64,000 bases of DNA. Origin: Hymenobacter chitinivorans DSM 11115 (GTDB taxonomy: Bacteria; Bacteroidota; Bacteroidia; Cytophagales; Hymenobacteraceae). Shown piece after piece: positions 25,515 to 32,954 of the stretch (position 1 is its first letter; each line of letters opens with the position of its first letter). A model generated the notes under the pieces. The model worked only from the letters and a program-made list of their open reading frames with translations, had not been told where the DNA came from and did not search any database. The stretch covers positions 2,232,001 through 2,296,000 of the forward strand of contig NZ_PGFA01000001.1 in NCBI RefSeq assembly GCF_002797555.1. The letters are read 5' to 3'. Made by a program: the position numbers and the translations under genes.

Positions 25515-25587
25515 ACAAAGGGGCACACCACCCCCCCTTGCAAGCACTCGGTTTACAAGGGGTTTCAGGGTAATGAGCCCCCAACCG
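25515..25587. repeat. Degenerate direct copy of the tRNA-Thr 3' end and terminator
   Basis: About 73 nt aligned with the segment 26434-26513. Shared blocks are ACAAAG-G-GCACACCA, CCCCTTGCAA-CACTCGG, GTTTACAAGGGGTTTC and AATGAGCCCCCA. The copy includes only the last 8 nt of the tRNA acceptor arm plus discriminator and has lost the T-run of the terminator. A partial duplicate of a tRNA 3' end is what an integrase att site leaves. Confidence 0.75.
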
Positions 25588-25614
25588 CAAGATGGGCTTT
25601 GCCGTTTGCTTCCG

Positions 25615-25818
25615 CTATTTGCTCATTTTCTGCACGTGGACATTGCGCAGTTGCCGGCGGATCTTGCGCTGCACGTACTCGATGCTGCCCTCCTTGAGCC
25701 CCAGCGGCTCATGACGGTAGATCCGCATGACCTCGACGCAGGTAGTAATCTCACTCTCAATGCCTTCATTGAAATCGTCCTCAACCCAGTCGAATTTGAG
25801 GCCGGCGAGCTTGAGTAA
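25615..25818 (-). pseudogene. C-terminal gene fragment, unknown family
   Basis: A minus frame, open without a start codon, reads LLKLAGLKFDWVEDDFNEGI, then ESEITTCVEVMRIYRHEPLG, LKEGSIEYVQRKIRRQLRNV and HVQKMSK to TAG at 25615-25617. It is highly charged and helical and clearly coding-like. The 5' end is missing and falls where the terminator of the upstream gene lies. It is immediately next to the duplicated tRNA flank and may be cargo left from an old integrative element. Confidence 0.5.
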
Positions 25819-25867
25819 CGTGGTTGGACAACCAAGGCAGCAAAAAGCAGAGCAGACTAGGCACGAA

Positions 25868-25896
25868 AAAGCCCCGATCTGGTGAATCAGGGCTTT
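25868..25896 (-). terminator. Rho-independent terminator
   Basis: An 11-bp stem with one mismatch (AAAGCCCCGAT / ATCAGGGCTTT, arms 25868-25878 and 25886-25896) and a 7-nt loop, with a T-run on the minus strand. It ends the secreted-protein gene at 25924-26235. Confidence 0.8.
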
Positions 25897-25923
25897 GACG
25901 AATGGTTGTGGAAAGAGAAAGGG

Positions 25924-26235
25924 TTAGTTGGGGTAGTGCGTGTAATCGACCCCGCCGATGTAGACGGTGTACTCAAAACCATCAAAATCGGCGTAGCCGT
26001 ATTCGATCAGCGTCGAGCCGCTGTACACGCGGAAGTCGGTTTCGCTGTCATACACGTAGGTCAATGTACCCAGGCTGTTGACGGAGGCGTACTTACGAAC
26101 GGCGATTTTTACTTGGGTATCGATGACGCCCGAACGTAAGACCAGCACGGAGGCAGCCCGGGATACAGGGGCGGAAGCGGCGCTGCCGAAAGCCAGCAGC
26201 AACGTCAGGGACAGGGTACGGAACAAGATTTTCAT
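25924..26235 (-). CDS. Small secreted protein
   Basis: 103 residues. The signal peptide is MKILFRTLSLTLLLAFGSAA with probable cleavage after ASA or SRA (about residue 22-28). The mature part is about 75 residues, beta-rich and Tyr-rich (LTYVYDSETDFRVY, YGYADFDGFEYTVYIG), with no family I recognise. It has its own promoter (TAGGTTTG at 26273-26280 with a TTG about 17 nt upstream) and its own terminator, so it is an independent transcription unit lying between the two copies of the tRNA-Thr flank. Confidence 0.75.
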   Translation of the reverse strand: MKILFRTLSLTLLLAFGSAASAPVSRAASVLVLRSGVIDTQVKIAVRKYASVNSLGTLTYVYDSETDFRVYSGSTLIEYGYADFDGFEYTVYIGGVDYTHYPN

Positions 26236-26272
26236 AGCGTTGATAGGAAAAAAGAATGGTGATTGGATGTGG

Positions 26273-26280
26273 CAAACCTA
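26273..26280 (-). promoter_or_regulatory. Bacteroidota -7 promoter element (TAGGTTTG)
   Basis: An exact TAnnTTTG match on the minus strand, 38 nt before the start of the secreted-protein gene. A TTG (-33-like) lies about 17 nt further upstream. Confidence 0.65.
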
Positions 26281-26433
26281 TCTGCTTTCCACCCAGGCAA
26301 CAAGGTCACTCTTGCTCGAATTGTGACATGCTATAGACCCCTCCAGGCCTGTGTTGCTGTCCAAGGCTCCTGCGTATTATATTACATTGACAACATTTGT
26401 CCGGGCTGGGATTCACAGATGCCTGGCGCCGGG

Positions 26434-26500
26434 ACAAAGGAGCACACCAACAAAAAACCCCTTGCAAACACTCGGTTTACAAGGGGTTTCCAGGGCAATG

Positions 26501-26513
<13 letters not shown>
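26434..26513. repeat. Intact copy of the duplicated tRNA-Thr flank, with terminator
   Basis: This is the partner of 25515-25587. It spans the last bases of tRNA-Thr and its terminator. The terminator stem is AAACCCCTTG / CAAGGGGTTT on the minus strand with an internal AAAC/GTTT pairing in the loop and a T6 tail. It ends the tRNA transcript. Confidence 0.8.
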
Positions 26514-26573
<60 letters not shown>

Positions 26574-26584
26574 GAATTGTGGTG

Positions 26585-26615
26585 CAAAACTAGCGCTTCG
26601 CACCAAATTCCCAAA
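26585..26615 (-). promoter_or_regulatory. Promoter of tRNA-Thr (TTTG, 19-nt spacer, TAGTTTTG)
   Basis: The -33 TTTG (26612-26615) and -7 TAGTTTTG (26585-26592) match the Bacteroidota consensus with an ideal 19-nt spacer. The -33 element abuts the stop codon of the DUF349 gene (26616-26618), so the tRNA is transcribed separately from it. Confidence 0.85.
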
Positions 26616-29069
26616 CTAGGAGCGAATAATTTTCAATTGTTTTTTCAGGCCGTCGATCCGGCCTTTGGCTTCATCAATCCGGCCCTGGTACTCTTCGCGC
26701 AGCTGGCTAGCATTTTTGGAACGCGCAAAGAACTCAAGGTTAGTTTGTAACGTCGCAATGTCGTTTTCCAGCTCGTTGATCTCGCGGCGCAAAGCCTGCT
26801 CCTTGCGGTAGAGGGCCTGCTGGGAATCGGGGCTAGACTTGAGGCGTTCCACTTGCAGCTGAAACAGCAGATCGGCGCGCTCAGCGTAGGACAGGCCCGG
26901 CACATGGTCCAGATATTTGCCCATCAACGACTGGAATTTTTCCTCAGCGCGTTCGGCTGAGCCGCGGGGGCCGCCCGAGGCGCCATCAAAGTTGCGCCAC
27001 TCTTCCACGTGCTGGCGGAAACCTTCCAGCGTGCCCGGCGCATCCACCGACAGTGCCGTTACGGCTTCCGCCACCCGGTCGAGGTGGGTGGCCTGCTCCT
27101 GCGACACCTGCTGGGCTTGCTGCACACGCTGTTTGGCTTCCTCGTTTTTGCGCTCGAAGAAGGCATCACAGGCGGTGCGGAAGCGGTTCCAGACTTTATC
27201 CGACTGCTTTTCCGGCACCCGGCCGATGAGCTTCCACTCCTTCTGCAGGCGAATCACGATTTCGCGGCCTTCCTCCCAATTCGGGTTTTGCAGAGCGGCT
27301 TCGGCCTGGTTGCACAGGTCGAGCTTGCGCTGCAGGTTGGCGTTCTTTTCCTCGTCGAGCGACTTGAAGAATTGATTTTTGCGCTGGAAGAAGCCTTTGT
27401 AGGCCGACCAGAACTGCTTGTTGAGCTGCTCGGCTTTGTCGCGGGGCACGAGGCCGGCGGCATCCCATTCTTCCTTGAGCTTCTGCAGCTCATCGGTTTT
27501 GGCCCGCCACTCGTTTACCCGCTCGGTCTGGAACTCGGCGAAGGGCTTGATCTGCTCCAGCAAGGCCGTTTTACGGGTCAGGTTGGCATTTTCCTGGGTC
27601 GAGCGCACGTTCAGGAACTCCTTCTTGCGGTCGTGCACTTTCTCCGAAGCCTGCAGGAAGCGGTTCCAGATGGCGTCGCGCTGCTCGTTGGCCACGGGGC
27701 CCACGTGCTTCCACTCCTCGTGCAGCTGGCGCAGCTCCTGCAGGGCCTTATTGATGCTGGGCTGCTGGGCCAGGGCCTCGGCGCGCTGAATCAGTGCTTC
27801 CTTGGCTTCGAGGTTGCGGCGGCGGTCCAGCTCCTTCATTTCGAAGAACAGACCGCGGTTGTTGTAATAAATATCGAGCAGGGCGTGGTAGCTGTTCCAG
27901 ATTTCCTGGGCATCCTTCTGGGGCACGGCACCAGTGGCTTTCCAGTCGTTCTGCAAGGCTTTGATGCGCACCGAGCTGTCCTTGGTTTCGGCCGACTCCA
28001 CCAGCTGCCGCAGTTGGGAGAGCAGATACTGCTTGTGAGCCAGATTTTTAGCGCGCTGCTCATCCTCGGCGCGGGCGTCCTTGGCGCGGCTGTCGCGGAA
28101 CTCCTGCAGGGCGCGGGTCAGCTCGGCGTGGCCTTCGGGGCCGGGATAGGCAAAGTCGTCGGCCTCGCCCCCGCCTTCAGTGAAGCGCTGCCGGGCCGCG
28201 GTGCGGTCGGCGTTGATGCTGGTTTCGTACTGGCGGTAGAGGTCGAAGATCTGCTTGCGGTTCTGGCGGGCGTCGGGGCGGCGCAGCAGCGTGAGCAGGT
28301 GGGCGGCCTGGGCCGGCAGATCCAGGGTGGAGAAGTCGGGTACCGGAATTTCGGGTACGTACTCTTCCTCTTCCTCCGTGCCCGCGCCTTGAGTTGCATC
28401 GGCGGCTTCGGCGGCCTGCGCCGCGTCGGCGGCCGATTCGTTGTTAGAAGTTGGCAGGGCGGCAACGGGCGCGTCGGCCGTTTCGATGTCGGCGGCCGTG
28501 TGCAGGGCTACAATGGGCTCGTGCACGGCGTCGGGCTGGGCGGGGCTAGCGTCGGCACTGGCCGGGGCCTCCGCAGTTACGAGTGCCGTGTCGGTCAGGG
28601 TAGTGGCTTCGGCGGTGGTTGCCTCGGGCGAGGCGCCAGCGGCCGAGGGAGCCTGAGTTGCCGCTTCGGCCGACTGCACACCGGGGTTTTCCTGGCCGTA
28701 GTGGCTTTCGGCGCGGGTCAGCGACTCAGATGCCTCACCGGCACGCAGGGTGGCAGCCGAGTCGGCGGAGGCTTCAGTAACGGCCGCGGCGGGCTCGGCC
28801 GTGCCGGCGCCGGGCGCTTCGGCTACGGGCGGGGTACCCTGGGCGGGGCGCTCGGTAATTTCGTTGGTCGTGGTGGAGGCTACGGGCGCCGGGGCGGCGG
28901 GAGCCGGCTCGTTGGGGGCAGCAGCAGCCTGAGCAGGCGGCGTAGCAGCTTCATCGGCCGGGTTCTGCTTGGCCTGGATTTCGGCCAGACGGCGCTCCAG
29001 GATGCTCATCGGCGACTCCGAATTGTCGTCGGAGTGGTTGGGGGCGGTGTTTTCGTTTTCAGGTAACAT
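26616..29069 (-). CDS. DUF349 repeat protein
   Basis: 817 residues. The first 200 or so are low-complexity, rich in Ala, Glu, Pro and Thr, and probably disordered. The central part (about 250-680) carries several DUF349 helical repeats, recognisable by repeated W-K-x-x-G-x-V-P and IWNxFxxAxxxFFExK-type blocks (for example LKEEWDAAGLVPRDKAEQLN, then QFWSAYKGFFQRKNQFF; LQKEWKLIGRVPEKQSDKVW). The C terminus is a coiled coil (REINELENDIATLQTNLEFF). It is cytosolic. The family is widespread in Bacteroidota and has no settled function; a scaffolding role is inferred from structure. It is followed directly by the tRNA-Thr promoter. Confidence 0.93.
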   Translation of the reverse strand: MLPENENTAPNHSDDNSESPMSILERRLAEIQAKQNPADEAATPPAQAAAAPNEPAPAAPAPVASTTTNEITERPAQGTPPVAEAPGAGTAEPAAAVTEASADSAATLRAGEASESLTRAESHYGQENPGVQSAEAATQAPSAAGASPEATTAEATTLTDTALVTAEAPASADASPAQPDAVHEPIVALHTAADIETADAPVAALPTSNNESAADAAQAAEAADATQGAGTEEEEEYVPEIPVPDFSTLDLPAQAAHLLTLLRRPDARQNRKQIFDLYRQYETSINADRTAARQRFTEGGGEADDFAYPGPEGHAELTRALQEFRDSRAKDARAEDEQRAKNLAHKQYLLSQLRQLVESAETKDSSVRIKALQNDWKATGAVPQKDAQEIWNSYHALLDIYYNNRGLFFEMKELDRRRNLEAKEALIQRAEALAQQPSINKALQELRQLHEEWKHVGPVANEQRDAIWNRFLQASEKVHDRKKEFLNVRSTQENANLTRKTALLEQIKPFAEFQTERVNEWRAKTDELQKLKEEWDAAGLVPRDKAEQLNKQFWSAYKGFFQRKNQFFKSLDEEKNANLQRKLDLCNQAEAALQNPNWEEGREIVIRLQKEWKLIGRVPEKQSDKVWNRFRTACDAFFERKNEEAKQRVQQAQQVSQEQATHLDRVAEAVTALSVDAPGTLEGFRQHVEEWRNFDGASGGPRGSAERAEEKFQSLMGKYLDHVPGLSYAERADLLFQLQVERLKSSPDSQQALYRKEQALRREINELENDIATLQTNLEFFARSKNASQLREEYQGRIDEAKGRIDGLKKQLKIIRS

Positions 29070-29133
29070 AGGTCAGAGGAAAATGGCCCGGCGTAGGAAA
29101 GAGTGGGTGGCCCGGCAGCGAAGAAAGCAAAAG

Positions 29134-29700
29134 CTAGTTTAGGCGGGGGTCGAGGGGGTAGTTGGACAGCACCCGGTAGCGGCCGCCTTTTTCCCGCAAA
29201 ATGGCTTGCCAGAAGGCATCATTGTCCAAAGTAAATACTTTCCCGGCAGCATTGGGGTGGACAATCCAAACATTTTCCTTCACTTCCTCCTCCAGTTGGC
29301 CGGCCGTCCAGCCCGAATAACCCGCGTAGAGGCGGATATCGTCGGCGGCTAGCTCCCCGCTCAGCAGCAGGCCGAGCACCACCTGAAAGTCGCCGCCCCA
29401 GTACACGTCCTGCCCCAGGCTGATGGCGTTGGGCACGTCGGGGCGACGGTGCAGGTAGTGGAGCGTGTCGGGGTACACGGGGCCGCCCAGCCCCAGCGGC
29501 AGCTTGGCCGCGGGCGAGGCGTCGCCGCCGGGCAGCTCAAGCACGTCGCCGAGCAGCAGGTTGGAGGGCCGGTTGAGCACCAGGCCGTAGGAGCCTTCTT
29601 CCTCCGAGTAGTGGCACATCAGCACCACCGTCCGCTCGAAGTTAGGATCACCTAGGAAAGGCTGGGAAATGAGCATACTGCCGGGACGGGGACGAGGCAT
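29134..29700 (-). CDS. yqgE: YqgE/AlgH family protein
   Basis: 188 residues from MPRPRPGSMLISQPFLGDPN. Longer in-frame starts would add an unusual 40-residue Arg/Ser-rich tail. Family motifs are all present: F.R.VVLMCHYSEEEGSYGLVLNRP, seen as blocks VVLMCHYSEEEGS and GLVLNRPS, then LGGPVYPD and YAGYSGWTAGQLEEEV. It is a cytosolic protein of unknown activity, called AlgH in alginate producers. It lies 64 nt upstream of the DUF349 gene on the same strand and is probably read separately. Confidence 0.95.
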   Translation of the reverse strand: MPRPRPGSMLISQPFLGDPNFERTVVLMCHYSEEEGSYGLVLNRPSNLLLGDVLELPGGDASPAAKLPLGLGGPVYPDTLHYLHRRPDVPNAISLGQDVYWGGDFQVVLGLLLSGELAADDIRLYAGYSGWTAGQLEEEVKENVWIVHPNAAGKVFTLDNDAFWQAILREKGGRYRVLSNYPLDPRLN

Positions 29701-30110
29701 CGGAAGAAGTGCTTGGGATGGAACGAGACGTACAATACGAAGTTGGCGCGGGCGCAGCCGCTTTTGAGAAAGGCTTCTGCTCCGGCGCAAGTTCCAAGAG
29801 GCAAGCCTGAAGTACGACAAACCCGGACCACGCTTGGCCGGGGCTGGCCGCCCCCACTAGTAACTTTCCGGGCGGCTGCGGGTTTGGGAAGCCGGCAGGT
29901 TTTCGGCGGATGAACCGGTGTAAAGGAAACTTTTTTCCGGTAAAAAGCTAGTCCGCAACGGAGTAGTTCCGCCGAAACCCGTTACCGCGAGGCACAGCAA
30001 ACCGCTTGATCTGGCTCCCGCCCAGCCAACCGTTCTTTTTTGCGTTGAACTTCCGACCTTCGCCCGGCCGGCGCCGGGGCCTTCCCGGACCGGCCGCCAA
30101 CCCTTCTTCT

Positions 30111-30761
30111 ATGACCGACCAACAACTTGCCGACCTGCGCCAGACCTACGCCCAGCGCACCCTCTCGGAAGCCGATGTGCAGCCCGATGCCGTGCGGCAG
30201 TTCCGGCAGTGGCTCGACGAAGCCCTAAGCGCCCACCTCGACGAGCCCACGGCCATGACCGTCTCCACCGTGAACGGCCAGGGTCAGCCCTCGGCCCGGG
30301 TGGTGTTGCTCAAGGGCCTGCCCGATGACGCGGGCTTTCTGTTTTATACTAACTACGACAGCCGCAAGGGCCACGATCTGGCCGGGCAGCCCCTGGCCGC
30401 GCTGACCTTCTTCTGGCCCGGCCTGGAGCGGCAGGTGCGGGTGGAAGGCCGGGTGGAAAAAGCGCCCGATAGTATGTCGGACACTTACTTCCAGAGCCGG
30501 CCCCGCGGCAGCCAGATCGGGGCCTGGGCCTCGCCCCAAAGCCAGCAGATTGGCAGTCGGGAAGCGCTGGAAGCCCAGGAAAAGCAGGTTGAGGAGCGCT
30601 TCGCGGGCCAGGACCCGCTGCCCCGCCCCCCGCACTGGGGCGGCTACATCGTGCGGCCCCACCGCATTGAGTTCTGGCAGGGCCGCCCCTCCCGCCTCCA
30701 CGACCGAATCGTGTACGAGCGCCAAGGCGCAGCCTGGACCCGCACCCGCCTGGCTCCTTGA
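30111..30761 (+). CDS. pdxH: Pyridoxamine 5'-phosphate oxidase
   Basis: 216 residues from [20 protein letters not shown]. It converts pyridoxine and pyridoxamine 5'-phosphate to pyridoxal 5'-phosphate using FMN. Signature blocks are [69 protein letters not shown] and the C-terminal [16 protein letters not shown]. The length is typical. It is the last step of vitamin B6 salvage and synthesis. It is followed within 3 nt by a large imperfect inverted repeat. Confidence 0.97.
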   Translation: MTDQQLADLRQTYAQRTLSEADVQPDAVRQFRQWLDEALSAHLDEPTAMTVSTVNGQGQPSARVVLLKGLPDDAGFLFYTNYDSRKGHDLAGQPLAALTFFWPGLERQVRVEGRVEKAPDSMSDTYFQSRPRGSQIGAWASPQSQQIGSREALEAQEKQVEERFAGQDPLPRPPHWGGYIVRPHRIEFWQGRPSRLHDRIVYERQGAAWTRTRLAP

Positions 30762-30763
30762 TG

Positions 30764-30864
30764 GTGAAATGCTGAACTGGGGAACTAGTGAGTTTGCCAT
30801 TCCAGATGCGCCATGTGCGCGGTCAGAACGTCAAACTCACCCGTTCACTAGTTCACCATTTCAC
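30764..30864. repeat. Large imperfect inverted repeat (33-nt arms)
   Basis: Arms 30764-30796 and 30832-30864 match in about 27-28 of 33 positions around a 35-nt loop. They can form a long hairpin directly after the pdxH stop codon. The sequence type (GTGAAATG-TGAACT ... TGAGTTTG) looks like a dispersed intergenic repeat or MITE-like element. It may also end the pdxH transcript. Confidence 0.75.
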
Positions 30865-30894
30865 AACTTCACCCATCCACAACTTCACCCATTC
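30863..30894. repeat. 16-bp tandem repeat, two copies
   Basis: ACAACTTCACCCATCC at 30863-30878 is followed by ACAACTTCACCCATTC at 30879-30894, 15 of 16 identical. It overlaps the end of the large inverted repeat and ends 5 nt before the TTG start of the DUF1015 gene, where it could influence translation initiation. Confidence 0.8.
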
Positions 30895-30899
30895 ACAGT

Positions 30900-32231
30900 T
30901 TGGCTGAAATTCAACCCGTGCGCGGCTGGCGCTATAACGCTGAGCTGAGTGCGCACATCGACGACTACGTTTCACCGCTGTTCGATGTGGTGTCGCAGAA
31001 GCAGCGCGAGGCGCTGTACCGCAACGAGCTCAACAGTATCCACTTATCGGTGCCCCGGGGCGAGGACCCGGCCGGGGCGGCCCTGGCGCGGCTGACGGAG
31101 TGGCAAAACGCGGGCGTGCTGCGCCAGGACGAGCTGCCGGGCATCTACGTGTACTACCAATATTTCCGGCTGCCGGGCTCCTCGCGCGAGTACTGCCGCA
31201 AGGGCTTTATGTGCCACATCCGGGCCTACGACTGGAGTGAAAACGTGGTGCTGCGCCACGAAAACACCCTGCCCGCCGCCGTCAACGACCGGGCCGAGCT
31301 GCTGGCCCGCACCCAGTTTCAGACCAGCGCCACCCACGGCCTCTACCGCGACGACGACTTCGAGCTGGAGCGCTACCTCGACGAGGCCATGCAGGACCCG
31401 CTCTACCAGACCGAGGAGGACTACCAGGGCGCCCGCGACGTGCTGGCCGTCATTCAGGACGCGCAGGTGATTCGGCGGTTTCAGCAGGTACTCAGTCGGC
31501 GCGAAGTGATTCTGGCCGACGGGCACCACCGCTACGAGGGCTCGTTGGCCTACCGCCAGGCCCGCCTGCTGGCCGAGCCCGGGCACACCGGCCGGGAGCC
31601 CTGGAACTACCATTTGATGTACCTCACCAACGCGGCGGCCGACGACCTGCGCATCCTGCCCACCCACCGCCTGCTGCTGGAGCTGCCCGGGGGCCTTTCC
31701 GACGCCGAGTTCCTGGCCCGCCTGGAGCCCTACTTCACCCAACTGCCCCTGGACGACGCCTACGATTTGCCCGAGCGGATTGCCGGCAAGCCCTGGGCCT
31801 TTGGGCTCTACCTGGGTGGGCAATCCTTCAAGCTGCGCCTGCGCCCTGAGGTGCACGCCCAGCTGGACTGGGACACTACGCCCGAAGTCAAAAACCTGGA
31901 CTTGACGGTGCTGCACTACTTCGTACTCGAAAAAGCCCTCGGCATCATCGGGCCCGACGCCCAGCGCAGCTGGCCCGGCGTGGCCTACGTGCGCACCTTT
32001 TCCGAGTGCCTGAGCCGCGTGGACCGGCAGGAGGCCCGCGCCGCCCTCATCGTGAATGAGGTGACGATGGAAGAAGTCGAGCGGGTGTGTCACTCGGGGG
32101 CCGTGATGCCGCCCAAATCCACGTTTTTCTACCCCAAAACCATCGGCGGCTTCCTCTTTACTTCTATTCGCGACGACGAACACGACAATGGCTTCTACGC
32201 TCCCCACTTTGCGCCTGATTCTGGCCTCTAA
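30900..32231 (+). CDS. DUF1015 family protein
   Basis: 443 residues. The start is TTG (30900), chosen because the family usually begins M-A-x-I-x-P-(F/V)-R-(A/G)-W-R-Y-N and the frame reads xAEIQPVRGWRYN there; no ATG precedes it at a suitable place. Characteristic blocks are YVSPLFDVVSQKQREALYRN, HLSVPRGED, ILADGHHRYEGSLAY and a C-terminal KSTFFYPKTIGGFLF. The protein is cytosolic with a conserved DGHHRYE core of unknown activity. Its 3' end overlaps maf by 44 nt, which suggests coupled expression. Confidence 0.92.
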   Translation: MAEIQPVRGWRYNAELSAHIDDYVSPLFDVVSQKQREALYRNELNSIHLSVPRGEDPAGAALARLTEWQNAGVLRQDELPGIYVYYQYFRLPGSSREYCRKGFMCHIRAYDWSENVVLRHENTLPAAVNDRAELLARTQFQTSATHGLYRDDDFELERYLDEAMQDPLYQTEEDYQGARDVLAVIQDAQVIRRFQQVLSRREVILADGHHRYEGSLAYRQARLLAEPGHTGREPWNYHLMYLTNAAADDLRILPTHRLLLELPGGLSDAEFLARLEPYFTQLPLDDAYDLPERIAGKPWAFGLYLGGQSFKLRLRPEVHAQLDWDTTPEVKNLDLTVLHYFVLEKALGIIGPDAQRSWPGVAYVRTFSECLSRVDRQEARAALIVNEVTMEEVERVCHSGAVMPPKSTFFYPKTIGGFLFTSIRDDEHDNGFYAPHFAPDSGL

Positions 32232-32787
32232 CTCCCCGCGCCGCCGCCAGCTGCTTACCGACCTGGGCCTGCACTACGAAGTCCGGTTGCAGGAAGTCGA
32301 TGAAAGCTTCCCGCCTACGCTGCGCCGGGCCGAAGTGGCCGAGTATCTGGCCGCCCACAAAGCCGAGGCCTACCGCGCCGGCCTGGCCCCCGACGAAGTA
32401 GTGCTCACCGCCGACACCATCGTGTGCCTCGACGACGACGTGCTCAACAAGCCCGCCGACGAAGCCGAGGCCATAGCCATGCTCACCCGCCTGCAGGGCC
32501 GCACCCACGACGTGTACACCGGCGTGTGCTTGCTCACCGGCACCGGCCACCGCGTCGTGTTTTCGGACCAGACCCGCGTGTATTTCCGGAGCTTGACGCC
32601 GGCCGAAATCGAGTTCTACGTGCGTCAGTACCAGCCTCTGGACAAAGCCGGGGCCTACGGCGCCCAGGACTGGATTGGCATGGTGGCCGTCACCAAGCTC
32701 GAAGGCTCCTACTTCAACGTGATGGGCCTGCCCGTGCACCGGGTATGGACGGAGCTGGAAAAGCTGGGGCTGGCCCGGTTGAGTTAG
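32188..32787 (+). CDS. maf: Maf-like nucleotide pyrophosphatase
   Basis: 199 residues. The Maf signature LASNSPRRRQLL is at residues 12-23, followed by VDESFPP, TADTIVCLDDDVLNKP and GAYGAQDWIGM. It hydrolyses dTTP, UTP or modified nucleotides to the monophosphate, preventing their incorporation and limiting cell division in some species. The only in-frame ATG near the motif is the one used, so the 44-nt overlap with the preceding DUF1015 gene is real. Downstream is a convergent gene with an intervening hairpin. Confidence 0.95.
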   Translation: MASTLPTLRLILASNSPRRRQLLTDLGLHYEVRLQEVDESFPPTLRRAEVAEYLAAHKAEAYRAGLAPDEVVLTADTIVCLDDDVLNKPADEAEAIAMLTRLQGRTHDVYTGVCLLTGTGHRVVFSDQTRVYFRSLTPAEIEFYVRQYQPLDKAGAYGAQDWIGMVAVTKLEGSYFNVMGLPVHRVWTELEKLGLARLS

Positions 32788-32845
32788 AGCGACTTATTTT
32801 ATTCCCTGCTTTACCTACCTGAGCTAGATGCCCAGCCGGTTTATG

Positions 32846-32893
32846 CAGCTACCCAGTACCTGCCGCGACGCTGCGACAAATACTGGGTAGCTG
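32846..32893. terminator. Inverted repeat between convergent genes
   Basis: A perfect 13-bp stem (CAGCTACCCAGTA / TACTGGGTAGCTG, arms 32846-32858 and 32881-32893) with a 22-nt loop separates maf from the convergent 810-residue gene. A T-run is not obvious, so termination is likely but not certain. Confidence 0.55.
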
Positions 32894-32954
32894 TGGAAGT
32901 TGGGGCGATTAGCAGCTTAGAGCCAAGTCTGTATTCGGCCCGGCACATCTGCCG

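Noticed and set aside
27009..29066. A 685-codon open frame opposite the DUF349 gene
   Set aside because: It is a mirror of a GC-rich coding strand: Gly/Leu/Gly-rich composition, no domain, and complete overlap with a well-supported gene.
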